From: Alphaproteobacteria bacterium 43-37
Lineage (GTDB): Bacteria; Pseudomonadota; Alphaproteobacteria; 43-37
Assembly (NCBI GenBank): GCA_001897475.1
Contig: MKSY01000010.1
Location: 99,118 to 163,117 of the forward strand
Direction: 5' to 3'
Length of the DNA stretch: 64,000 nt
Positions 47,594 to 57,627 of the stretch are shown one piece after another. The notes below the pieces were generated by a model, which was given only the letters and a program-made list of their open reading frames with translations, searched no databases and was not told the origin of the DNA. Within the stretch, counting starts at the first letter, position 1; each line of letters begins with the position of its first letter. Position numbers and translations under genes: made by a program.

Positions 47594-48323
47594 ATATGGC
47601 TTTCCATTGTTTAGTGCAAAAATATGTTCCTAAGAAGGTCAGTATAATCGATAATGCTAACCATGTAAGGGCGTATTCTAGGTGTCGATTGGGTGGCAAA
47701 TTAGCTATGCCAATGGTGACGAGATGAGGAGATAAAGGTGTAAAGGAGGAGAGCAGCTTTCCAAAGCACTCATTCCTGCCGCCTTGGTGTGCTGACATGG
47801 CCTTAATGTCTGGCCAATACCATTGGTTTTTTGCGGGGATGTTATCTGGTGTAAACAATCCCTTAGCAATAGGCAATTCCAGTGAAATTGTAAGAGTCTG
47901 TTCATTATTGTTTAAAATTTGGCTTGGGCTATGGCGGTTTTCTAACCAGCCACATAAGATCCAAATGGGTGCAGAGGATGCTTCTTGAGGGTAGAATAAA
48001 GCATAAAGGTGATAACCTGGTTTGCCGTTATATGTTTTCGGGCCAACGTAAATAAGGGAGTTTAGATCAAAATTTCCTTGGCTAATAAAGCAACGGTGAG
48101 GGTTCTCTTGAATAAAGAGTGGAGATAGGCAGTGGCTTTCAAGCGTTAGTGATGGCAAATGTTTATTGCGTTCAATGGATTGCAGAATCTGGTTTTTCCA
48201 TGTTGCACGATTAAATTGCCAGATGGAAAGACTCAAAGTTATGCTAACGCACGCTAAGCTAAAAAACACAGCTCCCCAAAAACGAAATAAAAATGAGGGC
48301 GGTTTTATTTGTAGCTCCACCAA
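47568..48323 (-). CDS. SURF1 family cytochrome oxidase assembly protein
   Basis: A 251-residue protein with an N-terminal membrane helix (about residues 13-33) and a C-terminal one (about 218-240), enclosing a periplasmic domain, as in SURF1/Shy1. RCFISQGNFDLNSLIYVGPKTYNGKPGYHLYALF and ILCGWLENR match the family, and NQWYWPDIKAMSAHQGG follows. It helps insert haem a into subunit I of the oxidase. No ATG is available near the start; translation probably begins at TTG 48321-48323 or the adjacent GTG, overlapping the ctaE stop. Confidence 0.9.
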   Translation of the reverse strand: MVELQIKPPSFLFRFWGAVFFSLACVSITLSLSIWQFNRATWKNQILQSIERNKHLPSLTLESHCLSPLFIQENPHRCFISQGNFDLNSLIYVGPKTYNGKPGYHLYALFYPQEASSAPIWILCGWLENRHSPSQILNNNEQTLTISLELPIAKGLFTPDNIPAKNQWYWPDIKAMSAHQGGRNECFGKLLSSFTPLSPHLVTIGIANLPPNRHLEYALTWLALSIILTFLGTYFCTKQWKAIYAQPTRPL

Positions 48324-49111
48324 TAAATAGAGACGAATAAAAACAACCAGACTACGTCAACAAAATGCCAGTACCAGGCTGCTGCTTCAAAGCTGATATG
48401 ATGAGACGTTGTCATTTTGTTTCTAAGGACTCTCACCCAACAGACAATCAAGAAGATGGTTCCGATGAGCACATGAAATCCATGAAACCCAGTTGCCATA
48501 TAAAAGTTTGAAGGGTAAATACCGCCTTTAAAAGCAAATGTTGCATGGGCATACTCAAAAATTTGTATGGTTGTAAAAATCAATCCTAACAAAATGGTAA
48601 TGCCTAAGCCACGAACAAGGCCTTTGCGGTCTCCTTCAATTAAGGCGTGATGAGCCCAAGTGACAGTTGTCCCTGAAAGCAAGAGGATAAGTGTATTAAG
48701 ATAAGGTAGACTGAATGGATCAATAAGAGCTAGCCCTTTAGGTGGCCAAACGCCACCTGTCACTTCAGTTGGATTAAAACTGGAATGAAAGTAGGACCAG
48801 AAAAATGCCACAAAAAACATTACTTCAGAAATGATAAACAAAGCCATGCCAATCTTCAAACCACGTTGTACTTCAAGTGTGTGTTCGTGATCGATATCTC
48901 CTTCTTTAAAAACATCGACCCACCAACCAATCATAGCAGCCAATAAAAGGGCAGTGCCGGCAACAAGAATCCAAGGCCCATGTTCGTGCATAAATAGCAC
49001 GGCACCGATACCCACCACCAAAACCGCTAAGGAGCTAACAAAAGGCCATGGGCTTGGCTTCACAAGGTGATAGGGATGTTTTTTTATTTCATGAGCTTGG
49101 TTTTTTGCCAT
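48305..49111 (-). CDS. ctaE: cytochrome c oxidase subunit III
   Basis: A 268-residue membrane protein with seven helices. HPYHLVKPSPWPFVSSLAVL is the normal opening, SEVMFFVAFFWSYFHSSFNPT contains the conserved Glu, and GFHGFHVLIGTIFLIVCWVR and AAWYWHFVDVVWLFLFVSIYWW close the protein. I chose ATG 49109-49111, with AAGGA nine bases upstream, over an earlier ATG too close to that site. A separate promoter upstream (49188-49216) may add to expression from the main cox promoter. Confidence 0.95.
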   Translation of the reverse strand: MAKNQAHEIKKHPYHLVKPSPWPFVSSLAVLVVGIGAVLFMHEHGPWILVAGTALLLAAMIGWWVDVFKEGDIDHEHTLEVQRGLKIGMALFIISEVMFFVAFFWSYFHSSFNPTEVTGGVWPPKGLALIDPFSLPYLNTLILLLSGTTVTWAHHALIEGDRKGLVRGLGITILLGLIFTTIQIFEYAHATFAFKGGIYPSNFYMATGFHGFHVLIGTIFLIVCWVRVLRNKMTTSHHISFEAAAWYWHFVDVVWLFLFVSIYWWSYK

Positions 49112-49187
49112 CAACATGTTCCTTTGCAACAGTCTATTTTGAGTTAGTTATCTACCAACGCTTGAAGTCAAGTTTGACACGAATCAC

Positions 49188-49216
49188 ATAATATCCTGAA
49201 AGCAACACTTTGTCCA
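49188..49216 (-). promoter_or_regulatory. internal promoter before ctaE
   Basis: On the minus strand TGGACA (5 of 6), 17 bases and TATTAT (5 of 6) lie about 77 bases before the ctaE start. This 200-base gap between ctaG and ctaE is the largest inside the oxidase cluster. Predicted by eye. Confidence 0.5.
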
Positions 49217-49310
49217 AGCATCGAACATTCTTTGCCAATTCAGCTTGTGATTTTGAAAGTGAAACTTTTTCACATAGCAAAGCAACTAGCCTCATCTTTG
49301 GTGGTAACAG

Positions 49311-49844
49311 TCATTTGGCTTGTCCTTTAAACTCAAAAAAAGTGTATGAGAGCGTTATTGTATCGACACTTTTTAAGGATGTATCATCGATAAATTTTGG
49401 GTCAATAAAAAAACTAACTGGTAAGTTTAATTTTTTGCCTGCGGGGATGACTTGCTCGCTAAAACAGAAGCAAAGCATCTTGGCAAAATGTGGGCCCGCT
49501 TTATTGGGGGTGACATTATATGTGGCCCATCCAGAAATATCTTTCGTGGAGAGATTTTCAACTTCGAAGAACGCTAATGACGACTCTCCGACTTTAACGA
49601 CCATCTCGCGTTGGAGAGCTTTAAATCGCCAGGGCAAGTCAGGTGAAATATCGGTGTTAAAGCGCACCTTAACCTGCCTTGCGAGGCTGGCACCTGGGGC
49701 TTCAACGGCGATTTTAGGCGTACCACCAAATCCTGTTGCTTGACAAAAGACGCGGTACAATGGAACAGCCGCAAAGGCAAGAACTGTCATGGTTGCTACA
49801 ATAGCAACAAGTAAAATAACAGTATGCTGCTCGCGCTCGTTCAT
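49311..49844 (-). CDS. ctaG: cytochrome c oxidase assembly protein CtaG (Cox11)
   Basis: A 177-residue copper chaperone that supplies CuB to subunit I. One membrane helix (about residues 8-28) is followed by VPLYRVFCQATGFGGT, a strict family block, and the copper-binding CFCFSEQVIPAG with its two cysteines; VSFFIDPKF is also conserved. The start overlaps the stop of a 54-codon upstream gene by ATGA. A long antisense open frame here is a shadow of this gene. Confidence 0.95.
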   Translation of the reverse strand: MNEREQHTVILLVAIVATMTVLAFAAVPLYRVFCQATGFGGTPKIAVEAPGASLARQVKVRFNTDISPDLPWRFKALQREMVVKVGESSLAFFEVENLSTKDISGWATYNVTPNKAGPHFAKMLCFCFSEQVIPAGKKLNLPVSFFIDPKFIDDTSLKSVDTITLSYTFFEFKGQAK

Positions 49845-50005
49845 GATTGGTGTAGGGATCGTCCTAAGGGTGCCCCTTGCTTTAGGCTAATGCCTGTTTT
49901 GACATATGAAACCGCGTAAAAAATGCCAACAGCGGCGAGCAAAAGGACAAACAGGCCACGATTGCGAGATTTTAGAGCGTTGGTTAAACGGGAGTGATTC
50001 TTCAT
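49841..50005 (-). CDS. small single-pass protein, CoxF-like
   Basis: A 54-codon gene read by hand between ctaB and ctaG. It has a basic start (MKNHSRLTNALKSRNRG), one membrane helix (LFVLLLAAVGIFYAVSYV) and the end KTGISLKQGAPLG. Small proteins of this layout (basic, one helix, ending near VK.G) sit in this exact position in many alphaproteobacterial oxidase operons and are labelled CoxF. Its stop overlaps the ctaG ATG by four bases. The role in oxidase assembly is inferred from place and shape. Confidence 0.78.
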   Translation of the reverse strand: MKNHSRLTNALKSRNRGLFVLLLAAVGIFYAVSYVKTGISLKQGAPLGRSLHQS

Positions 50006-50014
50006 ATGTTTTCC

Positions 50015-50908
50015 TTACAGTAGCTTATCCAAAATCATAGATAAAAAAATGCAGAATAAATAAAATATTGAATAAGCAAAAAGCTTTTGTGCGGGCTTAA
50101 GATAATCTTTGCTTAATGTCTTGATGCTCAAAATAACATAAACAAGGCTCATTAATGAAGATGAGAATGCATAAAAATTTCCTAAATACCCCAGGATAAA
50201 TGGTAACAATGTTATAGGGACAAGCATTAACGAATAAATCAAAATGTGGATCTGTGTTGAACGAATGCCATGTGTAATTGGGAGCATCGGAATTCGAGCA
50301 TTTGAATAGTCCTCTCGACGGAACAAGGCCAAAGCCCAAAAATGTGAGGGTGTCCACATGAAAATAATCATGAATAGGATCAAGGGGAAAACCGATACAT
50401 CGTTGGTTACGGCAGCCCAGCCAATCATGGGAGGTATGGCTCCTGCGACTCCTCCGATCACAATGTTTTGGGGTGTCCGCCTTTTTAAATAGGCAGTGTA
50501 AATAAGAACATAAAAAAGAATGCTTAAGGCAAGCAAGCAAGCCGTTAATAAGCCAACTATGACTGCCATAGTCAATACGCTCATTAAAGATAAACTGACA
50601 CCGAAGGTAAGAGCTGTGTTGGCTTCAATTCTGCCAGATGGAATGGGGCGGTTTTGCGTACGTTTCATAAGGGCGTCAATGTCAGCATCGTACCACATGT
50701 TAATGGCACCTGCTGCTCCGGCTCCTAAGGCAATACACAAGATGGCAACCGTCCCAATCAGTGGATGAATGTAACCTGGCGCCAGAAACATGCCAACCCA
50801 ACTTGTGAAAACCACAAGAGACATGACCCTGGGCTTCAGAAGCTCGACATAATCACGTGCGGTAGCTTCAAAGTGGGAATGAACATCCAAGGTTGGGGCA
50901 TGCTCCAT
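50015..50908 (-). CDS. ctaB: protohaem IX farnesyltransferase (haem O synthase)
   Basis: A 297-residue UbiA-type prenyltransferase that adds a farnesyl group to haem B, the first step to the haem A of the oxidase. DYVELLKPRVMSLVVFTSWVGM is the opening, NMWYDADIDALMKRTQNRPIPSGRI is the first Asp-rich motif, IGGVAGAIPPMIGWAAVTND is conserved, and WTPSHFWALALFRREDYSNARIPMLP is the second block. Around nine membrane helices are expected. ctaA (haem A synthase) is not in the window. Confidence 0.96.
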   Translation of the reverse strand: MEHAPTLDVHSHFEATARDYVELLKPRVMSLVVFTSWVGMFLAPGYIHPLIGTVAILCIALGAGAAGAINMWYDADIDALMKRTQNRPIPSGRIEANTALTFGVSLSLMSVLTMAVIVGLLTACLLALSILFYVLIYTAYLKRRTPQNIVIGGVAGAIPPMIGWAAVTNDVSVFPLILFMIIFMWTPSHFWALALFRREDYSNARIPMLPITHGIRSTQIHILIYSLMLVPITLLPFILGYLGNFYAFSSSLMSLVYVILSIKTLSKDYLKPAQKLFAYSIFYLFCIFLSMILDKLL

Positions 50909-50914
50909 TTTCGG

Positions 50915-53373
<2,459 letters not shown>

Positions 53374-53439
53374 TCACCCTTCCCTTAATGAGCCTATTCA
53401 AGGGATCCTTATCATAAGTTTGGCATAGTGACTACAAGG

Positions 53440-53467
53440 AATATATCATAGAATGTTAATGAGTCAA
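53440..53467 (-). promoter_or_regulatory. promoter of the cytochrome oxidase operon
   Basis: On the minus strand TTGACT (5 of 6), a 16-base spacer and TATATT (5 of 6) lie about 65 bases before the ctaC ATG. Confidence 0.6.
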
Positions 53468-53477
53468 AAATTTGTTT

Positions 53478-53555
53478 TTATGCCCATTTTATATGGCTGA
53501 AGATAACGATGATGAGGCTAAAGATCCCTAAAGAGACCAATGATGGTTTTGCCAT
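53478..53555 (-). CDS. possible 25-residue hydrophobic peptide
   Basis: MAKPSLVSLGIFSLIIVIFSHIKWA would be a single membrane helix with a Lys on each side. It has only a weak ribosome site (GGAAA about 15 bases upstream) and lies just upstream of the predicted ctaC -35 box. Very short oxidase-associated peptides exist in other bacteria, but chance is a fair explanation. Confidence 0.2.
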   Translation of the reverse strand: MAKPSLVSLGIFSLIIVIFSHIKWA

Positions 53556-53688
53556 GGTATAATTTTTTTTATTTCCGATTATGGTTAATAATATACCATA
53601 AATCGGTATGAGGACCGTTAAGTTCCGGCAAATCAAGAAAAATAGGGCTTTCTAACTGGCGCACCTTTGGCCTATAAATAATAAGGGA

Positions 53689-53704
53689 TGCGCTTCCAAG
53701 CGCA
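53689..53704 (+). promoter_or_regulatory. short hairpin before the tldD ribosome site
   Basis: TGCGCTTCCAAGCGCA can form a 6-7 base-pair stem with a tight loop. It ends about six bases before AAGGGG, the ribosome site of tldD, so it could affect translation or mRNA stability. Confidence 0.4.
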
Positions 53705-53719
53705 GAAAAAGGGGAATAT

Positions 53720-55135
53720 ATGATTAATCACAAGGCTTGTGTATTAACGTCAGATCAAATCGAGGCGGGGCTAAACCATGCGCTTAAAGCAGCTATTGAT
53801 GGTGAATTATACTTAGAATCCATGGAAAACGAAATGGTTGTCTTGGACAATGGCCTCATCAAGAGTGCCAATTTTAACCAAGCCCAAGGATTTGGTTTGC
53901 GGGCTGTTTATGACCCCTTTGTTACGTATGCTCATGCCCCACTTTTGGATGAAAAATCTTTTGAAAAAGCTATTGAAGCTATGCGCTATTCTTCAAAGGA
54001 CACCATAACGGCTGTTGGTCAATCCTCACCTATTTCAGCCACGCCGGATAGGCATGGGTTATATACCTTTAAAGATATTCCACTTGGGTTAGAGAAGTAT
54101 GTCGCTCTTTTATCTCAGGTTGATCAATATGTGCGTGGCAAAGACGCGCGCGTTCAACAAGTTCAGGCTGTGTTTTCAAAATCATTTCAACATATTGAAA
54201 TCCACCGTTTAGGATCTCAAGCTCAAAGTGACCATAGGCCAATGGCTGGTTTTCGCGTGGTGGTTGTAATGATGGACAAAGGCAAAAGCGGGATGGGTAT
54301 GAGCGGTGGCGGTGGTCGTTTTACGGTAGATACTTATGGTACGTTTGAGAGTATCAAGCATTTTGTTGATGAAGCAATGAGGATGGCAAATTTTGATCTT
54401 GAAGCCAGGCCAGCGCCAGCCGGTGATTTTCCCGTGGTTTTGGGGAATGGGTGGACGGGAATATTGCTGCACGAGGCAGTAGGACATGGTCTTGAGGGGG
54501 ATTCAAACCGCCGCAAAACCTCCAGCTTCCATAGTTTGATGGGAGAAATGGTGGCGGCTGAGGGTGTGACTGTGGTGGATAGCGGTGTTATTAACGAGGC
54601 TCGCGGATCCTTGAACATAGATGATGAAGGCACAAAAACCCAAGAAACAGTGCTTATTGAGAATGGGCGCTTGGTTGGGTTTATGCAAGATCGCATGAAC
54701 GCTCGAATGATGAAAACGGCTTCTACTGGCAATTGCCGCCGTGAAAGTTATGCCAGTATCCCAATGGTACGTATGACCAATACCTTCATGCGCCCTCGCC
54801 AGGAAGTGAGGGAAGATATGATTGCTTCCATCCAAAAGGGTGTCTTGGCCTTACAATTTGGCAGTGGAGAGGTGGACATTGCTTCAGGGAATTTTGTCTT
54901 TTCTACTACAGAAGCCTATATGATTGAAAATGGTGTCATTTCGTATCCAATTAAAGGTGTTACATTGATCGGAAATGGCCCAGAAGCCTTAAAGAAAATC
55001 AAGATGGTGGGTCATGATTTTACCCTCGATCCAGGTGTGGGCTCTTGTGGCAAAGATGGGCAAATGGTTCCCGTGGGTGTTGGGCAGCCCAGTGTTCTGA
55101 TCTCATCCATGACCGTTGGTGGAACTCAAGTTTAG
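53720..55135 (+). CDS. tldD: metalloprotease TldD
   Basis: A 471-residue subunit of the TldD/TldE zinc protease, which trims peptides such as microcin B17 precursor and CcdA. The zinc motif HEAVGHGLEGD (HExxxH) is at 251-256, GMGMSGGGGRFTVDTYGTFE precedes it, and DEGTKTQETVLIENGRLVGFMQDR and SCGKDGQMVPVGVGQPSVLISSMTVGGTQV are standard C-terminal blocks. An excellent ribosome site, AAGGGG, precedes the ATG. In Alphaproteobacteria tldD is often found beside the oxidase operon, as here. tldE (pmbA) is not in the window. Confidence 0.96.
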   Translation: MINHKACVLTSDQIEAGLNHALKAAIDGELYLESMENEMVVLDNGLIKSANFNQAQGFGLRAVYDPFVTYAHAPLLDEKSFEKAIEAMRYSSKDTITAVGQSSPISATPDRHGLYTFKDIPLGLEKYVALLSQVDQYVRGKDARVQQVQAVFSKSFQHIEIHRLGSQAQSDHRPMAGFRVVVVMMDKGKSGMGMSGGGGRFTVDTYGTFESIKHFVDEAMRMANFDLEARPAPAGDFPVVLGNGWTGILLHEAVGHGLEGDSNRRKTSSFHSLMGEMVAAEGVTVVDSGVINEARGSLNIDDEGTKTQETVLIENGRLVGFMQDRMNARMMKTASTGNCRRESYASIPMVRMTNTFMRPRQEVREDMIASIQKGVLALQFGSGEVDIASGNFVFSTTEAYMIENGVISYPIKGVTLIGNGPEALKKIKMVGHDFTLDPGVGSCGKDGQMVPVGVGQPSVLISSMTVGGTQV

Positions 55136-55603
55136 GCCACTTTAGGGTTCAACAAGACAAAGAATAAACCCGAGGCCAAGTCCAATCTCAGGTCTTCTGT
55201 GGTATATAGTTTGATGATTATGGCCCTTTAACAGGTTTTGGTCTTCATCAAGATCCTTGTACCACCCATCAAACGGTACATGCCAGTGAGTGTTAATGGA
55301 GCCCAACCCCCGGTCGAAATATTCTGAACATAGTGATTATGTGGGTGATCTTAGGCCCACATCTTTTGGGCAGGGCCTATGGCCAAAATAATAGATATTC
55401 AAAGAAATCCTTATGAAATTCAGATAAACACTTAAAGGATTGAGATCGCCTAAACCCCATAGTATCCATAATAATACCACAATTGACCTCGCTAAGCGTT
55501 TGTCTTAAGTTTAAGGCATATAGACCTAAACTGTATAGTTTAAGAGAATGTACAATGATCCTTGTTAGCTCCCAGCCTCATTAGCACGCAAGTTTTTGCA
55601 AAT
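55136..55603. other. 468-base stretch without an intact gene
   Basis: No full-length frame, tRNA or terminator is evident. The left part carries a 54-codon minus-strand frame of protein-like composition and, further upstream on that strand, short fragments interrupted by stops. Together with the neighbouring broken LysR gene this suggests decaying DNA, though unrecognised regulatory sequence is possible. Confidence 0.5.
55142..55306 (-). pseudogene. possible remnant of an unrecognised protein gene
   Basis: A 54-codon frame (TTG start at 55304-55306) reading MGSINTHWHVPFDGWYKD, then a middle rich in His and Asp, and IYHRRPEIGLGLGFILCLVEP at the end. Composition (aromatic, His, Gly) is unlike random AT-rich DNA. 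Upstream, the other two frames hold short segments cut by stops (for example GHRPCPKDVGLRSPT). I read it as a likely C-terminal remnant; I cannot name the family. Confidence 0.35.
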
Positions 55604-56526
55604 TTATTCTAAATGCTTAAACGTCTTAATCAGTAGACTTACAAATGAGTTTATAATTGTGCTTTCGTCCATAAACTTTTGGATAGTAATATAGATTGGG
55701 ATTTTTGTACTTAAGTAATCACTTAAAATTGGCACGACTTTTAAGTTAATATCATTGACCATTTCCTTAGAGTATGTGCAAATTCCTCCTCCAGCTTGAG
55801 CGATTTGAATGGACGTCAAAGAGTTTGTGGCAATCGCGCTAAACCTAGCTTCAACGTTATGCTTTTCCAACTCTTTCACATACCAATCGGCCCCATAGAG
55901 GGCTTTGCCCGCCTGCCTAACATCTATAAACCTATGATTCTTTAAATCTTTAATTGTTTTCGGGCTCCCTTTTTTTCCAAATAGCCTGGGCTCGCATAGA
56001 GAAATATGGTCATTTGCCCTACCTCAATGGACTGAAAGTTGGGATAATCTGGCTTAAATTGGGAAATCAGAACATCAATATGGTCTGTTCGAATCTCAGG
56101 CATTTCAGAGAAAGATACCAGGTTAACTTCCGTATCAGGGTAAACCGCTTGAAACTCCACGATCACCTGTGGCAAATAATGAACACCCAGAGGAATCGTG
56201 GTGTATATATTAATCCGCTTAAGCCTTCGCTCGCTATTTAAAGAAAGCATTTTGGTATGGGTAGAATCCAAATCATGAAAAACCTTGGCCAGGGATTTAA
56301 AGAGCACTTCGCCTTCTGGGGTGAGCTGGTAGCCTGAGTTGAGCCGGCTGAAGAGCAACACCTCCAGCTTTTCCTCAACCATGGCAACGTGATGACTGAC
56401 TGAGCTATCTGTGATCCCCAAATAATTGGCAGCGCGCTTGCGACTGTTGAAATGAGCGCAAGCGTAAAATGAGCGTAAAAACTCAATGTTGATTTTCTGC
56501 AGTGGGCTGCCTAAAAAGCCTGACAT
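55604..56526 (-). pseudogene. LysR-family regulator split by a frameshift
   Basis: Two frames make up one LysR protein. The first (55942-56526) has the winged helix (FLRSFYACAHFNSRKRAANYLGI, SSVSHHVAMVEEKLEVLLFSR) and part of the effector domain, ending YLEKKG and then nonsense ARKQLKI. The second (55604-55879 by its first start) gives the rest of the effector domain. Adding one A to the run of seven A at about 55970-55976 restores YLEKKGSPKTIKDLKNHRFI and joins directly into the second frame, giving about 307 residues, the normal LysR length. So either a real one-base deletion, a sequencing error in a homopolymer, or slippage. Target genes are unknown; hemB lies upstream on the same strand. 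Confidence 0.85.
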
Positions 56527-56604
56527 ACATAACCTCCCGGCTGGCTTAAGATTAGGGCGGAAAGGTTAAGATTTAATGTAATCTGCTGTGAGCAGAGCAT
56601 AGCT

Positions 56605-57627
56605 TTAACGCCGTTGCGTTGAATAGTTCTTGCGATTCAATTCTCGCGCTACATCAAGGGCAGCATAAGTGAGAATGCTGGCAGTTCCCGCACGCTTTAA
56701 GGCAAGCAAGCTTTCCAGCATAACAGCTTGGCCATCAATCCACCCGTTAGCATGTGCAGCCTGAATCATGGCGTATTCCCCGCTGACTTGGTAGGCGAAG
56801 ATTGGTGCTGAAAATTCTTGGTGCAAATTTCGGATAATATCCAGATAGGGTAATCCTGGCTTGACCATAATCATATCAGCGCCTTGGGCTAAATCTTGCC
56901 CGGCTTCTCGGATGGCTTCGCGAGCGTTGGCAGGATTCATTTGATAGGATTTTTTATCTTTACCACTTAAATTACCCTTTGTACCTAAGGCGTCTCGAAA
57001 AGGGCCATAAAATGAAGAGGCATACTTGGCGCTATAAGCTAAAATGGCCACGTGGGAATACCCGGCATGATCCAAAGCCACGCGGATAAAGCCAATTCGT
57101 CCATCCATCATATCAGATGGGGCAACAACATCCACACCGGCTTGAGCTAAGGCAAGAGCTTGTTTGGATAGCGCCTCCAACGTTTGGTCGTTATCCACAT
57201 CCCCATTAATGAAAAGGCCATCGTGACCATGAGATGTATAAGGATCAAGCGCTACATCAGCAATGATTCCTATATCTGGGAATTGAGATTTGATCAATCG
57301 AACGGCTTGGCAGATTAAGTTGTTTGAATCATAGGCTAAGCTGCCTTCCAGATCCTTCTTGTCAGTGGGGATACATGGAAACAAGGCAATAGCTGGGATA
57401 TTTTCATCGTAAAGTTGAAAGATATAATTTGAGAGTAAATTCAATGGTTGTCGTTCAATTCCAGGCATAGAAGGGATCGGGACAGTATCATTGCCTTCGC
57501 AAATAAAAATGGGTTGAATCAAATCATCGACCAAAAGACAAGTTTCTTGATTGAGGCGCCTCATCCATGGGGTGCTACGCAACCGTCGGAGTCGACTTAA
57601 GGGGAACTGACCAAAACTAGAGCTCAT
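56605..57627 (-). CDS. hemB: delta-aminolevulinic acid dehydratase (porphobilinogen synthase)
   Basis: A 340-residue enzyme joining two 5-aminolevulinate molecules to porphobilinogen. Family blocks are RLRRLRSTPWMRRLNQE, DVALDPYTSHGHDGLF, APSDMMDGRIGFIR, AYSAKYASSFYGPFRDA and MVKPGLPYLDIIR with the Schiff-base lysine. The metal site reads D-P-Y-T-S-H-G-H-D rather than the Cys-rich form of zinc enzymes, so it is of the magnesium-responsive type seen in Bradyrhizobium and Pseudomonas. I chose ATG 57625-57627, with GGGAG upstream; it overlaps the preceding gene by 11 bases. Confidence 0.96.
   Translation of the reverse strand: MSSSFGQFPLSRLRRLRSTPWMRRLNQETCLLVDDLIQPIFICEGNDTVPIPSMPGIERQPLNLLSNYIFQLYDENIPAIALFPCIPTDKKDLEGSLAYDSNNLICQAVRLIKSQFPDIGIIADVALDPYTSHGHDGLFINGDVDNDQTLEALSKQALALAQAGVDVVAPSDMMDGRIGFIRVALDHAGYSHVAILAYSAKYASSFYGPFRDALGTKGNLSGKDKKSYQMNPANAREAIREAGQDLAQGADMIMVKPGLPYLDIIRNLHQEFSAPIFAYQVSGEYAMIQAAHANGWIDGQAVMLESLLALKRAGTASILTYAALDVARELNRKNYSTQRR

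Larger units (their letters stand above)
53374..53719. other. divergent intergenic region between ctaC and tldD
   Basis: About 350 AT-rich bases with the ctaC promoter, a 25-codon hydrophobic minus-strand frame at 53478-53555 and a short hairpin just before the tldD ribosome site. I see no RNA gene. Confidence 0.5.

Noticed and set aside
49210..49743. A 177-codon plus-strand frame opposite ctaG
   Set aside because: It is the antisense shadow of a well-supported ctaG gene, with no ribosome site or recognisable protein features.
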